From Gammaproteobacteria bacterium DTU037 (GTDB lineage: Bacteria > Pseudomonadota > Gammaproteobacteria > Pseudomonadales > Pseudomonadaceae), in NCBI GenBank assembly GCA_001513025.1, contig LFRZ01000100.1:9349-68886 (forward strand): DNA of 59,538 nt, read 5' to 3'. Numbering within the stretch: position 1 is the stretch's first letter; every line of letters begins with the position of its first letter. Below are positions 47,512 to 56,471 of the stretch, in pieces. Below the pieces are notes generated by a model. That model was not told where the DNA came from. It saw nothing but the letters and a program-made list of their open reading frames with translations, and ran no database searches. The position numbers and the translations under genes are program-made.

Positions 47512-47868
47512 ATGAATTTACCCCCTAATTTAGCTCCAGGTCATGGTATTTTGTCGCTAACCATTAAAGACACTTCGGTGCTTTATGCGGCTTATATGCC
47601 TTTTATCAAAAATGGCGGCCTTTTTATCCCGACTAACAAAGAGTACAAGTTGGATGATGAGGTGTTTATGCTGCTGAACCTGATGGAAGAGCCAGAAAAG
47701 CTTCCCGTCGCGGGTAAGGTGGTTTGGATTACGCCGCGTGGCGCACAAGGTAATCGTGCGGCGGGTGTGGGTGTGCAATTTAATGAGGGTGATATTGTTG
47801 CTCGCAATAAAATTGAAACCTATTTAGCCGGTGTGCTTAAGTCAGAGCGTCCTACTCATACGATGTAG
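47512..47868 (+). CDS. pilZ: type IV pilus assembly protein PilZ
   Basis: A 118-residue protein that matches the length of the founding P. aeruginosa PilZ and lies in the same holB-pilZ-tatD context. It has the single PilZ domain (YAAYMPFIKNGGLFIPTNKE, GKVVWITP, GVGVQF) but no RxxxR c-di-GMP-binding motif, as is known for this member. Required for type IV pilus assembly through PilB/FimX in Pseudomonas. ATG at 47512 with AGGAAGG upstream; the longer frame has an unrelated leader. Confidence 0.95.
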   Translation: MNLPPNLAPGHGILSLTIKDTSVLYAAYMPFIKNGGLFIPTNKEYKLDDEVFMLLNLMEEPEKLPVAGKVVWITPRGAQGNRAAGVGVQFNEGDIVARNKIETYLAGVLKSERPTHTM

Positions 47869-47921
47869 AGTGTTGGCCTGATAGAGTGTGTCTTGTCTTT
47901 TTTTTTGCGATGAATGTCACT

Positions 47922-48707
47922 ATGCTTATTGATTCACATTGTCACCTCGATCGCCTTGATTTAACCGCTTACGATGGCTGCCTTGATAGCGCTTTGCAGG
48001 CTGCGCGTGAGCGGGGTGTGGGGCATTTTCTGTGCATTGGTATCAGTGTGGAAAATGCACCCACAGTGCGCGCCTTTACCCAGCGTTATGCCGATGTCGA
48101 TTGCTCAGTCGGCGTGCATCCCTTGGATCTAACCCGCGGCAGTGAGCCGACTCTGCAGTGGTTGCTCGATGAGCTGGACCATCCGGGTGTGGTCGCTGTG
48201 GGTGAGACCGGCTTGGATTATCACTACCAAGCGGAAACTGCGCAGATGCAGCAGGACTCCTTTCGTTTGCATTTGGAGGCCGCGCGTCAGTCGGGCAAGC
48301 CGGTGGTGGTGCATACCCGTGAAGCTAAACAAGATACCTTGGATTTATTGCGTGAAGCCGCCTTGCCGCAGGCAGGGGTGATGCATTGTTTTACTGAAGA
48401 TTGGCCGATGGCGAAAGCCGCCTTGGATTTGGGCTATTACATTTCCTTTTCAGGGATAGTGACCTTCCGTAATGCTGAGGCCTTGCGTGAAGTGGCCTTG
48501 CAAGTGCCCAGTGATCGTATTTTAGTGGAAACCGACTCGCCCTATTTAGCGCCGATTCCACACCGGGGCCGGCCCAACTTTCCTGAGTATGTGGAGGATG
48601 TGGCAAAATTTGTCGCAGAATTGCGCGGCGTGCCCTATGAAGAGCTGGCCGCGCAAACCACAGACAACTTTAAGCGCTTATTTCCGTTGGCACGGGTGCG
48701 CGCCTAA
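47922..48707 (+). CDS. TatD family metal-dependent hydrolase (YcfH type)
   Basis: TIM-barrel metal-dependent DNase/hydrolase, 261 residues. Metal ligands in [41 protein letters not shown] and [11 protein letters not shown] start at the ATG at 47922 to give the conserved N-terminus; ATG 47910 is possible, and no ribosome site is clear. In this position (after pilZ) the gene is the YcfH/TatD homologue. It converges on cmoB with a 4-bp overlap. Confidence 0.93.
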   Translation: MLIDSHCHLDRLDLTAYDGCLDSALQAARERGVGHFLCIGISVENAPTVRAFTQRYADVDCSVGVHPLDLTRGSEPTLQWLLDELDHPGVVAVGETGLDYHYQAETAQMQQDSFRLHLEAARQSGKPVVVHTREAKQDTLDLLREAALPQAGVMHCFTEDWPMAKAALDLGYYISFSGIVTFRNAEALREVALQVPSDRILVETDSPYLAPIPHRGRPNFPEYVEDVAKFVAELRGVPYEELAAQTTDNFKRLFPLARVRA

Positions 48708-49663
48708 GGCTTACGCGCCACGAGCACCGCGCGCATCGGCGCGGGCAGGCTTTCGAGGGTTGTGCTGGGGTCTTCCGGGTCGAGAAAGTCGGCCAGTGAA
48801 TGGTATTTCATCCAATCGGTGGAGCGTTGTTCGTCGCAGGAGGTGTGGCTGACGTCGACGCAGCGCACCTCTTGAAAGCCGGCGCGGCGCAGCCAGCGCT
48901 CTAAAGCAGCGACTGAGGGGAGAAACCACACATTGCGCATTTTCGCGTAGCGGTCCTCGGGAACTAAGACTTGGTTAGCATCGCCTTCGATGACTAAGGT
49001 TTCTAGTACCAGCTCACCACCACTGACTAAGCAATCTTTCAAGGCCAGTAAATGATCAATGGGTGATTTACGGTGGTAGAGCACACCCATGGAAAAGACC
49101 GTATCAAAGCCTTCCAGCTTGGCCGGCAAATCTTCTAAGGTGAAGGGCAAATGCCAAACGGGTGGTGCGTCGAAAAAGCGCCGCATCGCCTGAAATTGGC
49201 AGAAGAATAACCAGTTGGGATCAACCCCGACCACCGTCTTGGCACCCGCGCCGAGCATGCGCCACATGTAATAGCCATTGCCGCAGCCGACATCTAAAAT
49301 GCGTTTATCAGTTAAATCCAAATGCGGGCTGACCCGATCCCATTTCCAGTCGGAACGCCATTCGGTATCCAGATGCAGATCAAACAGATGAAAAGGGCCT
49401 TTGCGCCAAGGGATTAAACCCTGCAGAGCGCTGTGCAGTTGTTCACGCTCAGCGGCGCTGCAGGGGCCGTCGAGACGAAACTCGCGCGTCAGTTCGCGGG
49501 TGGTTGGGATGAGCGGCGGCAGGGCGTCCACAGCGGCGCTCCAGCGCGGCAAATCACCGTGGCTGATGGCGTAGAGATCATCAAACTGCTGTTGAATGCG
49601 CTGTGCCCAGTCTTGTAAGGGCGTGTTGGCCAGTTGCTGGACGAGCGGGGTGTAATCAATCAT
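48704..49663 (-). CDS. cmoB: tRNA U34 carboxymethyltransferase
   Basis: Transfers a carboxymethyl group from carboxy-SAM to 5-hydroxyuridine 34, giving cmo5U in tRNA; 319 residues. Methyltransferase motif I is [36 protein letters not shown] and [14 protein letters not shown] are typical of CmoB. It overlaps cmoA by 4 bp and is co-transcribed with it. Confidence 0.95.
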   Translation of the reverse strand: MIDYTPLVQQLANTPLQDWAQRIQQQFDDLYAISHGDLPRWSAAVDALPPLIPTTRELTREFRLDGPCSAAEREQLHSALQGLIPWRKGPFHLFDLHLDTEWRSDWKWDRVSPHLDLTDKRILDVGCGNGYYMWRMLGAGAKTVVGVDPNWLFFCQFQAMRRFFDAPPVWHLPFTLEDLPAKLEGFDTVFSMGVLYHRKSPIDHLLALKDCLVSGGELVLETLVIEGDANQVLVPEDRYAKMRNVWFLPSVAALERWLRRAGFQEVRCVDVSHTSCDEQRSTDWMKYHSLADFLDPEDPSTTLESLPAPMRAVLVARKP

Positions 49664-50403
49664 GGGATGGCAATCAAAGAGGCAAAGTTAAAACACTGGA
49701 ACCACACAACAACCTTGCTAAAACCGGCGCTGTATAAACGCTCACGGTTTTCTTCAAGGCTGTCAGGCAGCATGATTTTTTCAATGGCGCGGCGTTTTTG
49801 CGCGATTTCCAGCTCGCTGTAACCATTGGCGCGTTTAAAGGCCAGATGCAATTCATTGAGCATCTCATGCTCAGCTGGATCATTAAAACGCAATTTTTCT
49901 GACAAAATCAGCGCCCCCGCGGGCAGCAAAGCACGGTGAATCTTTTGCAGTAATTCTAAACGCTGCTCAGGGGCAATAAATTGCAGGGTGAAGTTCATCG
50001 CCACTAAAGAGGTGGGCTGCAGCTCTAAACTGAGAATATCCGCCTCAATCACCTCCACCGCCAGCAGCTCTTGAAACATCGCATCCTGCGCATTGAGGTG
50101 CTCACGGCAGCGCTCAACCATGGCGGCAGAATTATCCACCGCAATCACCTTACAACCACTGTGGCTGACATGGCGGCGCATGGCTTGAGTGACAGCGCCC
50201 AGTGAGCAGCCCAGGTCATATAAGGTGCTGTTGGGCTGGGCAAATTGCGCGGCCAGCACGCCAGTGTTTTCCACAATAGTGGGGTAGCCCGGCACCGAGC
50301 GCTTAATCATATCGGGAAAAACGCGCACCACATCTTCATTAAAAGTAAAGTCGGGGACTTGCGCGAGCGGAGTGTTAAATAGGCGGTCAGGGACGTGTGT
50401 CAT
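49660..50403 (-). CDS. cmoA: carboxy-S-adenosyl-L-methionine synthase
   Basis: Makes carboxy-SAM from SAM and prephenate, the cofactor used by CmoB; 247 residues. SAM motif [29 protein letters not shown] and the N-terminal [20 protein letters not shown] are family features. First gene of the cmoA-cmoB pair. Confidence 0.96.
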   Translation of the reverse strand: MTHVPDRLFNTPLAQVPDFTFNEDVVRVFPDMIKRSVPGYPTIVENTGVLAAQFAQPNSTLYDLGCSLGAVTQAMRRHVSHSGCKVIAVDNSAAMVERCREHLNAQDAMFQELLAVEVIEADILSLELQPTSLVAMNFTLQFIAPEQRLELLQKIHRALLPAGALILSEKLRFNDPAEHEMLNELHLAFKRANGYSELEIAQKRRAIEKIMLPDSLEENRERLYSAGFSKVVVWFQCFNFASLIAIP

Positions 50404-50459
50404 GGGCTTAAACAGACAAAAAAGAAGGCCATTATGCCATAACCGGCGCTAGAAAATGC

Positions 50460-51359
50460 TTAACCGCTAAAACCTTGTGACTGCCATAGATGTGCGGCAA
50501 CTAAGGCGCGCCATGGTGAGAATTGCGCGAGCCATTGCTCGGTTTGCTTAGCGCTGAGTTGCTCGGTGTTGAGCAGCACCTGTAGATAGCGGCGTACCGC
50601 GGCGTCGCCGTGCAGCGAACCATCTAGCCAAGCAAAACCACGCATCAGCGTGTAATTAACCGTCCAAGGACCGATGCCTGGAATTGCCAGTAGCTCTGCG
50701 CTGAGCTGTGCAATAGTGTCTGCATTCACCTGATCTGGAAAGAGTAGTCTTTGGCTGCTGAGTAACTGACTGACCTGTGCTATGGCACGTGCTTTATTGA
50801 AGGACAAGCCAACACTGCGTAACTGCTCAATGGATAGGGCGGCGACACCTAGCGCATCCGGATAACAGTAGAGTCCTGATGCATGCTGCACGCCGGCCAG
50901 CTGAATAAAGCGGCGACGTATATTTAATGCTGCCGTTACGCTAATTTGTTGCCCGATAATCGCCCAGCTTAGCGCCTCAAAGGGACTGCTGGTTTGTGCT
51001 ACGCGTAAGCCTGGCTGCTGGCGCAATAACGCACCTAACTCAGGATGCTGTTGATGCTGTGCAAGAAACGCCTTAATCGGTTGTTGCAGGCCTAAAAAAT
51101 ACTCCAGCCAAGCGGGCCAGTGCTTTAGCGCATGGGCAGGGATGCTTTGTTGCGCGGCAAACTGCAGTTGTGCGTGAGCGTGTGCGGGCGTGAAACGGAT
51201 AGATAAACAGGCCGGTTGCTGCGCCCAGATTAAGCCTTTTTCAAGGGTGTTAGCGCTGACCCGTTCGGCCAGTTGTTGGCTGTCACGTTGATGAAAGCTT
51301 AAAAAGGCGGTGCTTTGATAGTTAGCGGGTAAGGCTATAGTGTGGGTCAAAACTGTCAT
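50460..51359 (-). CDS. DNA-3-methyladenine glycosylase II, AlkA type
   Basis: Helix-hairpin-helix base-excision glycosylase, 299 residues. An AlkA N-terminal-like domain (about 1-110) precedes the HhH-GPD core: WAIIGQQISVTAALNIRRRF, the hairpin LLAIPGIGPWTVNYTLMRGF and the catalytic Asp in HGDAAVRRYLQ. It removes alkylated purines (family knowledge). No Ada regulator gene is near. Solitary, minus strand, 56 bp from cmoA. Confidence 0.88.
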   Translation of the reverse strand: MTVLTHTIALPANYQSTAFLSFHQRDSQQLAERVSANTLEKGLIWAQQPACLSIRFTPAHAHAQLQFAAQQSIPAHALKHWPAWLEYFLGLQQPIKAFLAQHQQHPELGALLRQQPGLRVAQTSSPFEALSWAIIGQQISVTAALNIRRRFIQLAGVQHASGLYCYPDALGVAALSIEQLRSVGLSFNKARAIAQVSQLLSSQRLLFPDQVNADTIAQLSAELLAIPGIGPWTVNYTLMRGFAWLDGSLHGDAAVRRYLQVLLNTEQLSAKQTEQWLAQFSPWRALVAAHLWQSQGFSG

Positions 51360-51662
51360 TGCAAAGACCGTTGCTGAGTGAATGTCATGGGCAGGATATA
51401 CGCGTTTGCTGGGCAGATGACAGGCGATGCAGTGTTATAGTGCTGGCTGATTATGTTAATTTAACTGCTTACGCCCTTTTGCCTATAGCATGCAATGTGT
51501 CGTCAGGCTATTGTGGTGCGTCATAGCTGGAACAGAATTTGAGGTTTGGCCACCCGCAGAAAACGTGCAGCAATGCGCGTATTTTTTTATCCGACAGTGA
51601 CTCTTAAGTCGAGCACTGGGTTGGTGGTCATATAAGGCGGCTTTTAACGTGGAAGATGCACG
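51360..51662. other. gap between alkA-like gene and second KAS III-like gene
   Basis: About 303 bp between divergent genes. Must hold both promoters, but no hexamer pair is convincing. GTGGAAG at about 51649-51655 is the ribosome site for the KAS III-like gene. No inverted repeat, RNA gene or short gene was recognised. Confidence 0.4.
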
Positions 51663-52595
51663 ATGATTGGCATACGCAGTATTGCAAGTTACATCCCGGA
51701 AGGCAGAATTGATAATATCGCGCAAGCGCTAAGCTTTGAGCGCGATGCAGAGTTTGTGCAGAATAAATTAGGCACAACGACATTGTCTGTGAAAGCAGAC
51801 AATGAAGAAACCTCAGATTTATCCGTGCGTGCTGTACAGAATCTATTGGCGAAAAATCCCGATTTAAAACTCGAAGATGTGCAGGCGTTAGTCATAGTTA
51901 CGCAAAATGGTGATGCTGAAGGCCTGCCGCACACCTCAGCGATTGTTCAGCATAAGTTGGGTCTGCCGACCCATGCCGCCTGCTTTGATGTGTCGCTGGG
52001 TTGTTCGGGTTATGTGTATGGCCTGTATGTACTTAAAGGTTTTATGCAGGCCACAGGGCTTAAAAATGCCATTTTAGTCACAGCCGATCCGTACTCGAAA
52101 ATAGTTGATCGCGCTGATCGTATGACCACGTTATTGTTTGGTGATGCAGCAACTGCGACCTGGATCACTGAAGATCCAGTTTGGGAGTTGGGACCGGCTC
52201 GATTTGGTGGTGATGGTGGTGGTGCTGAGTACCTTGTGGTTAAGGACGGCAACTTCCATATGAATGGCCGCCAAGTATTTAACTTTGCCTGTTTGAAAAT
52301 TATTCCGCATATGCAAGAAGTGCTGGATGAGTTGCAGATGAATATGGATGAAGTGGATGCGTTTTGCTTGCATCAGGGCAGCGGGGCGATTGTTGATGCG
52401 ATTGCTAAGCGCCTTGGTGACAACGGATCTAAAGTCATTAAAGATATGTTTGGCGCGGGCAATACAGTGTCATCGTCGATTCCTATGCTGCTTGAGCATT
52501 ATGGCTTTGATGGCAAGTGGAAGAACGCTATGCTCTCGGGCTTTGGTGTTGGCTTGTCTTGGGGTTCGGCCTTGTTAGTGCGCCCTAAAGTTTAA
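51663..52595 (+). CDS. 3-oxoacyl-ACP synthase III family protein (second KAS III-like enzyme)
   Basis: KAS III-fold condensing enzyme, 310 residues. The triad is Cys114 in VSLGCSGYVYGL, His237 in FCLHQGSGAIVD and Asn267 in GAGNTVSSSIPMLL. The HQGS sequence replaces the HQAN box of housekeeping FabH, which points to a different acyl donor or acceptor. Its length and motifs resemble the P. aeruginosa PA3286-type enzyme, reported to feed beta-oxidation intermediates into fatty acid synthesis; that assignment is from memory and not certain. Solitary, no acyl carrier gene beside it. Confidence 0.85.
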   Translation: MIGIRSIASYIPEGRIDNIAQALSFERDAEFVQNKLGTTTLSVKADNEETSDLSVRAVQNLLAKNPDLKLEDVQALVIVTQNGDAEGLPHTSAIVQHKLGLPTHAACFDVSLGCSGYVYGLYVLKGFMQATGLKNAILVTADPYSKIVDRADRMTTLLFGDAATATWITEDPVWELGPARFGGDGGGAEYLVVKDGNFHMNGRQVFNFACLKIIPHMQEVLDELQMNMDEVDAFCLHQGSGAIVDAIAKRLGDNGSKVIKDMFGAGNTVSSSIPMLLEHYGFDGKWKNAMLSGFGVGLSWGSALLVRPKV

Positions 52596-52689
52596 CCGCC
52601 TTCTGCTCTTGAAATACGCTAGTACTTATCTTTCTTGGTTAAGATAGGTGCTCGCCGTATTTGCTATCGTTATTATAAGTAACCCGTTC

Positions 52690-52725
52690 TAGGTTCAATG
52701 CCAGCGCATGCGCCATGCAGAGCTG
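52690..52725. repeat. degenerate repeat copy A upstream of rlmF
   Basis: TAGGTTCAATGCCAGCGC at 52690-52707 matches TAGGTTCGATGCGAGCGC at 53937-53954 at 16 of 18 positions, and looser similarity continues to about 52725 (CCATGC, GCTGC). The two copies flank rlmF in direct orientation. It looks like a dispersed intergenic repeat; no gene is present in this 297-bp gap. Confidence 0.45.
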
Positions 52726-52892
52726 CATAGTGTCGCGGTAGTCCATCTGTTGTGTATATTTTCTGCTAGGTCCTTGCCTGCTTGGCGTAGGCTGAGTCGT
52801 GCCTGTGCTTGATTTGAAATGTGGCGGTGTTGGGCGGTGTTTAGTTGCTGCTATACTGCCTTTTTTAAATCGCATCACTAAGGATTCTATCT

Positions 52893-53843
52893 ATGAGCAC
52901 ACAGCCAGCAGGCGCATTGTTGCATCCGCGTAACCGCCATCAGGGCCGTTATGACTTTGCTGCTTTGATTGCTGTGGAGCCGCGTTTAAAAGCCTTTATG
53001 ATTATTAATCCCTATGGCAAAGAGAGTATCGATTTTGCCAATCCTGCTGCCGTGCGGGTGTTTAATGCAGCTTTATTGCATCAGCTGTATGGGATTAAAA
53101 ACTGGCGTATTCCCGAGGGCTATTTGTGCCCACCGGTGCCGGGGCGTGCCGATTATATTCATGGTTTAGCCGACTTATTAGCCGCCGATACTGGTGGTAA
53201 AATTCCGCGTGGCCGAGGTTTTACTGCACTAGATGTGGGGACTGGTGCCAACTGTATTTATCCATTATTGGGTCATCATGACTATGGCTGGCGCTTTATT
53301 GCCAGTGATATTGATGCGCAAGCTTTAGCCAGTGCCGCTGCGACCTTGGCGGCTAATGGTTTAGAGACGCTGATTGAGTTGCGTGTGCAAAGCGACAAGT
53401 CTGCTTTTTTTAAGGGTGTGCTGCGTGCCGATGAGCGGGTGATCTGTACTTTATGCAATCCGCCGTTCCACAGTAGCGCAGCTGAAGCGAGCAGTGGCAG
53501 TGAGCGTAAGTGGCGCAACTTAGGCAAGCAAGATCCGCAGCGCAGATTACCAACCTTAAATTTTGGCGGCAAGAGTAATGAATTGTGGTGCAAGGGCGGC
53601 GAGCTGACCTTTGTGCGCAATATGATCAAAGAAAGTAAGGATTACGCAGGGCAGGTGTTGTGGTTTACCACGCTGGTCTCAAAGTCCGCGCATATTCGTT
53701 TGTTGCAGCGCGTATTGACACAAGTTGGGGCGCTGGATGTGCAGGTGTGCTGTATGGCGCAGGGGCAGAAGCAAAGTCGGTTTTTAGCCTGGACCTTTCA
53801 CGCCGCTGAGCAACGTAAGGCTTGGTTGGCGGATACTGAGTAG
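52893..53843 (+). CDS. rlmF: 23S rRNA (adenine(1618)-N6)-methyltransferase
   Basis: Methylates A1618 of 23S rRNA; 316 residues. The N-terminus [13 protein letters not shown] and the methyltransferase motifs [16 protein letters not shown] and [12 protein letters not shown] are typical of RlmF (YbiN). Ends in a normal C-terminal SRFLAWTF region. ATG at 52893 with AAGGA upstream. Solitary, convergent to rdgC. Confidence 0.95.
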   Translation: MSTQPAGALLHPRNRHQGRYDFAALIAVEPRLKAFMIINPYGKESIDFANPAAVRVFNAALLHQLYGIKNWRIPEGYLCPPVPGRADYIHGLADLLAADTGGKIPRGRGFTALDVGTGANCIYPLLGHHDYGWRFIASDIDAQALASAAATLAANGLETLIELRVQSDKSAFFKGVLRADERVICTLCNPPFHSSAAEASSGSERKWRNLGKQDPQRRLPTLNFGGKSNELWCKGGELTFVRNMIKESKDYAGQVLWFTTLVSKSAHIRLLQRVLTQVGALDVQVCCMAQGQKQSRFLAWTFHAAEQRKAWLADTE

Positions 53844-53936
53844 AGCCGATGATGTATCTTTTGTGTGTTATCTCTAGCTGAAATTATGCGCTTGGCGTGT
53901 TGCGGTAGAGCTGTTCGTGCCCTCACGAGCTCATCT

Positions 53937-53974
53937 TAGGTTCGATGCGAGCGCTATGTCATACATGGCTGCGC
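53937..53974. repeat. degenerate repeat copy B downstream of rlmF
   Basis: Copy B (53937-53974) shares TAGGTTCGATGCGAGCGC with copy A, and its right half (53949-53974) shares 20 of 26 bases with the palindromic element at 15759-15784. This links three intergenic sites into one possible repeat family. Confidence 0.45.
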
Positions 53975-54004
53975 GGGTCAGAGTGACACTGAACACTCTG
54001 ACCC
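53975..54004. terminator. hairpin between convergent rlmF and rdgC
   Basis: Perfect 11-bp stem GGGTCAGAGTG / CACTCTGACCC with an 8-base loop, 131 bp after rlmF and 45 bp after the rdgC stop. Only a short T-run (TTT) follows on the plus strand, so terminator strength is uncertain. Confidence 0.6.
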
Positions 54005-54048
54005 TTTACCTTGCTGGCAAACCTAGGCTTAGGCCTGCAGCAGGCGCT

Positions 54049-54969
54049 TTAAATACCTTGTGGTATCTCTTCGCCGCCCAGAGCTTCGAGCAGTTGTGGG
54101 ACAAACTCAACAAAGGTCATCATCATCAGGATAAAGCTGGCATCAAACTGGCTGGCGGCATCATCGCCACCGTCTTCCTCGGCTTGATCAAGCAGCAGAT
54201 CTTCAAAGCGTATGCGTTTAATGGTCAGCTTGTCGTCGATTAAAAAGCTCAGTTTATCTTGCCAAGCCAAGGTCAGTTGCGTAACCAGTTTGCCAGCGGT
54301 TAAATGCATTTGCACTTCGTCACTGGCTAAATCTTCGCGTTTGATACGGATAATGCCGCCATCTTCAGCGCTGTCGCGTAACTCACACTCATTGGTCAAG
54401 ACTAAACCGTGGCTGGCCTGGTGTTGTTTGACCCAGTCAGTAAAGGTTGCTGTCGGCGCCATTTTAACCGCGACGGGGCGCACAGGTAAGCTGCCGAGTA
54501 CTTCGCGTAAGGTTGATAACAACTCTTCCGCACGCTTAGCGCTGGAGGTATCTACGAGGATTAAACCTTGAGCTGGGGCGATGGCTGCGAACGTTTTTGA
54601 ATGACGAATAAAGGCGCGCGGCAGCAGTGCTTGCGTGACTTCATCTTTAATTTGATCGCGTTCTTTTTTGTAGACTTTACGACCTTCCGCCGCTTCGATT
54701 TCGTCGGTTTTTTCTTTTACCGCATCCCGCACCACGCTACCTGGCAGTATGCGTTCTTCTGTGCGCGCGCAAATTAATAAGAAACCTTGGCCGCTGTGGA
54801 CCAGTGGCGCGTCTTCGCCTTTACCAAAGGGTGCAACAAAGCCATAGGTGGATAGCGTTTGGCTGCCGCAGGGCAGGGCAGGCTTGGTGGCCAGTGCAGT
54901 TTCTAAAGCGTCAGCTGTTAAAGACGTGTCTGATGTTAAACGGTACATCAGTAGGTTACGAAACCACAT
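54049..54969 (-). CDS. rdgC: recombination-associated protein RdgC
   Basis: Nucleoid-associated, ring-forming DNA-binding protein that restrains RecA; 306 residues. The N-terminus [14 protein letters not shown] and the segments [40 protein letters not shown] and [17 protein letters not shown] are typical of RdgC. I use the ATG at 54969 with GGAG upstream; four further residues are possible but not conserved. Confidence 0.95.
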   Translation of the reverse strand: MWFRNLLMYRLTSDTSLTADALETALATKPALPCGSQTLSTYGFVAPFGKGEDAPLVHSGQGFLLICARTEERILPGSVVRDAVKEKTDEIEAAEGRKVYKKERDQIKDEVTQALLPRAFIRHSKTFAAIAPAQGLILVDTSSAKRAEELLSTLREVLGSLPVRPVAVKMAPTATFTDWVKQHQASHGLVLTNECELRDSAEDGGIIRIKREDLASDEVQMHLTAGKLVTQLTLAWQDKLSFLIDDKLTIKRIRFEDLLLDQAEEDGGDDAASQFDASFILMMMTFVEFVPQLLEALGGEEIPQGI

Positions 54970-55440
54970 AAAAAACTCCAAAAATTAACATAAAAAATGC
55001 TGCATGCAGCACATAGCGTGCAAGGGTAGAGTTCTTGCCGATAAATGGCAAAAGAAGCCTAAGTTATTCAGTTAGCTGTATATAATATCAGTGATTGTGT
55101 GTTTGGGGCAGGGAGTTAGGCGAAAAATCGATGAGCTGCACTGGCTGTGTGCATGGATTTTCCCGCGCGAAGAAGGTCTGCCGCGGGCGAAGTATAGGGC
55201 GCTTATGGCCCAAGCGGCAGCAAAAAATATACGGATTGGGATGATAGTGCTGGCTTGTCTCAGTGCGCCTTGCACAATAATAGAGCCCGCTGGGCTGCGC
55301 CCTGTTGTGTGAGCGGGCAGCTAGACACCTGTGTTTCCGGGGTATTTGTTAAGAAATTGATTTGATTATGCAAATAAATAAATTTAGTGCTTGCTAAAAG
55401 ACTTTTATATGACTAAGATACGCACCACTTGAAGACACAA
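54970..55440. other. gap between rdgC and the tRNA genes
   Basis: About 470 bp. A 73-codon frame (55091-55312, GTG start) encodes a basic N-terminal part and a hydrophobic segment IRIGMIVLACLSAPCTII; it has TATAAT at 55081-55086 but no ribosome site or recognised relatives, so I do not call it a gene. GCCCGCT (55285-55291) and AGCGGGC (55312-55318) could pair. The right part, from about 55330, is A/T-rich. Confidence 0.35.
55391..55419 (+). promoter_or_regulatory. likely promoter of the tRNA operon
   Basis: TTGCTA (55391-55396) and TAAGAT (55414-55419) are 17 bp apart, each matching 4 of 6 consensus positions, with the first tRNA base 22 bp beyond the -10. Confidence 0.5.
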
Positions 55441-55516
55441 GGGTGATTAGCTCAGCTGGGAGAGCATCTGCCTTACAAGCAGAGGGTCGGCGGTTCGATC
55501 CCGTCATCACCCACCA
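55441..55516 (+). tRNA. tRNA-Val (anticodon UAC)
   Basis: 76 bases including an encoded CCA. Acceptor GGGTGAT pairs with ATCACCC; the D-loop is AGCTCAGCTGGGAGAGC; the anticodon stem-loop CTGCC-TTACAAG-CAG has TAC; the T-arm is CGGCGGTTCGATCCCGTC. Decodes GUN valine codons. Followed 17 bp later by tRNA-Asp. Confidence 0.97.
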
Positions 55517-55533
55517 AGTCTTTTAAGTGTCGC

Positions 55534-55610
55534 GCAGTGGTAGTTCAGTTGGTTAGAATACCGGCCTGTCACGCCGGGGGTCGCGGGTTCGAGTCCCGTC
55601 CACTGCGCCA
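55534..55610 (+). tRNA. tRNA-Asp (anticodon GUC)
   Basis: 77 bases including CCA. Acceptor GCAGTGG pairs perfectly with CCACTGC, discriminator G; the anticodon loop CTGTCAC gives GTC; the T-arm is GCGGGTTCGAGTCCCGT. Reads GAU/GAC. Same operon as tRNA-Val. Confidence 0.97.
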
Positions 55611-55617
55611 TATTACG

Positions 55618-55655
55618 AAAACCCGTTAAGCCTTTAAACGCTTAACGGGTTTTTT
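55618..55655 (+). terminator. rho-independent terminator of the tRNA operon
   Basis: Arms AAACCCGTTAAGC-type of 14 bp around an 8-base loop (55618-55631 with 55640-55653), running straight into a T-run, directly after tRNA-Asp. Confidence 0.93.
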
Positions 55656-55749
55656 CGTTTCTGCAGTCTAAAATGTCTTTCTCTCCTCTCTTTCTTTCGT
55701 GCGTTGTATAGCTTTTATCACGTTGTCAAATCAATTGCGTCAAAGGTAG

Positions 55750-55837
55750 CCCTGTCAGGGTTTGTCATGTTAGTCATTAGTAACTAATTATGATTTTTTA
55801 TTCTTTTTGACGACTAAATATAAATATATGCTATGTT
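55750..55837 (+). promoter_or_regulatory. A/T-rich upstream region of the fimbrial operon with two palindromes
   Basis: The 234-bp leader before the pilin gene has CCCTGTCAGGG (55750-55760) and TTAGTAACTAA (55777-55787), both perfect short palindromes, then TTGACG (55807-55812), a good -35 hexamer. The best -10 candidates (TATGCT 55827, TATGTT 55832) are spaced 14 or 19 bp, so activation by a regulator is plausible. Fimbrial operons are often controlled at such leaders; this is inference. Confidence 0.35.
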
Positions 55838-55889
55838 TATTAGGGATAAAGTTTTTAATGAGTGTCATTTTACAGACAAGGAGTTTTAT

Positions 55890-56414
55890 ATGAAAAAAAC
55901 ACCTTTAGCCTTGGTTTTAGCCTTTGGTTTGGCCAGTGGTTCAGCTTTTGCTGCGTCAAGCGGGACAATCACAATTAACGGTCTAGTTATGGACCAGACC
56001 TGTACCATTGTGGGTGCTGCAGACCAGACTGTTACCCTTGCTACTGTGGCAACAGCAGATTTAGCTGCTTTGGGTGAAGAGGCGGCGCAACAAAGCTTTA
56101 CTATCCAGTTGGAAAATTGTGCGGCAGGTGACGTTTTTGCATTCTTTTCTGCGGACACTGCCAGCTTGATTGACCCTGCTACGAACACCTTGGTGAATCA
56201 GGGTACTGCAACCAATGTCAATGTGGCACTCTATGAAGAGAATGGTTCGCGAATTGAGTTGGGTAATGCAGCATATGTCTATGTTGATAAAAAGACTGTT
56301 GTTGCAGACAATGATCCGGCGACTTTAATGTACTCGGCTGGTTACTACGCAACAGGCCAAGCCATAGCGGGTTCAGTGACCGCAGTGGCAAATTATACGA
56401 TTTCTTACCAGTAA
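55890..56414 (+). CDS. type 1 (chaperone-usher) fimbrial major subunit
   Basis: Secreted fimbrial subunit, 174 residues. Signal peptide MKKTPLALVLAFGLASGSAFA, then an Ig-like pilin domain with the conserved cysteine pair Cys38 (DQTCTIVG) and Cys77 (LENCAAG), and a C-terminal strand YTISYQ with the penultimate Tyr typical of subunits bound by the chaperone. The N-terminal extension for donor-strand exchange is SSGTITINGLV. ATG at 55890 with AAGGAG at 55878-55883. First gene of the fimbrial operon. The exact adhesin type is unknown. Confidence 0.9.
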   Translation: MKKTPLALVLAFGLASGSAFAASSGTITINGLVMDQTCTIVGAADQTVTLATVATADLAALGEEAAQQSFTIQLENCAAGDVFAFFSADTASLIDPATNTLVNQGTATNVNVALYEENGSRIELGNAAYVYVDKKTVVADNDPATLMYSAGYYATGQAIAGSVTAVANYTISYQ

Positions 56415-56428
56415 GCATAATAGCTTTG

Positions 56429-56457
56429 CAAAAGGGGTCTATCAGGCCCCTTTTGCT
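56429..56457 (+). other. intercistronic hairpin between pilin and chaperone genes
   Basis: Perfect 10-bp stem GCAAAAGGGG / CCCCTTTTGC with a 9-base loop, 14 bp after the pilin stop. No T-run follows outside the stem. Such a structure can stabilise or attenuate the transcript so that pilin is made in excess over the chaperone and usher. Confidence 0.6.
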
Positions 56458-56471
56458 GAATGGAGTTCTTT

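Noticed and set aside
52639-52878. 79-codon minus-strand frame between the KAS III-like gene and rlmF
   Set aside because: No start signal or family match; it overlaps the degenerate repeat and the rlmF ribosome region.
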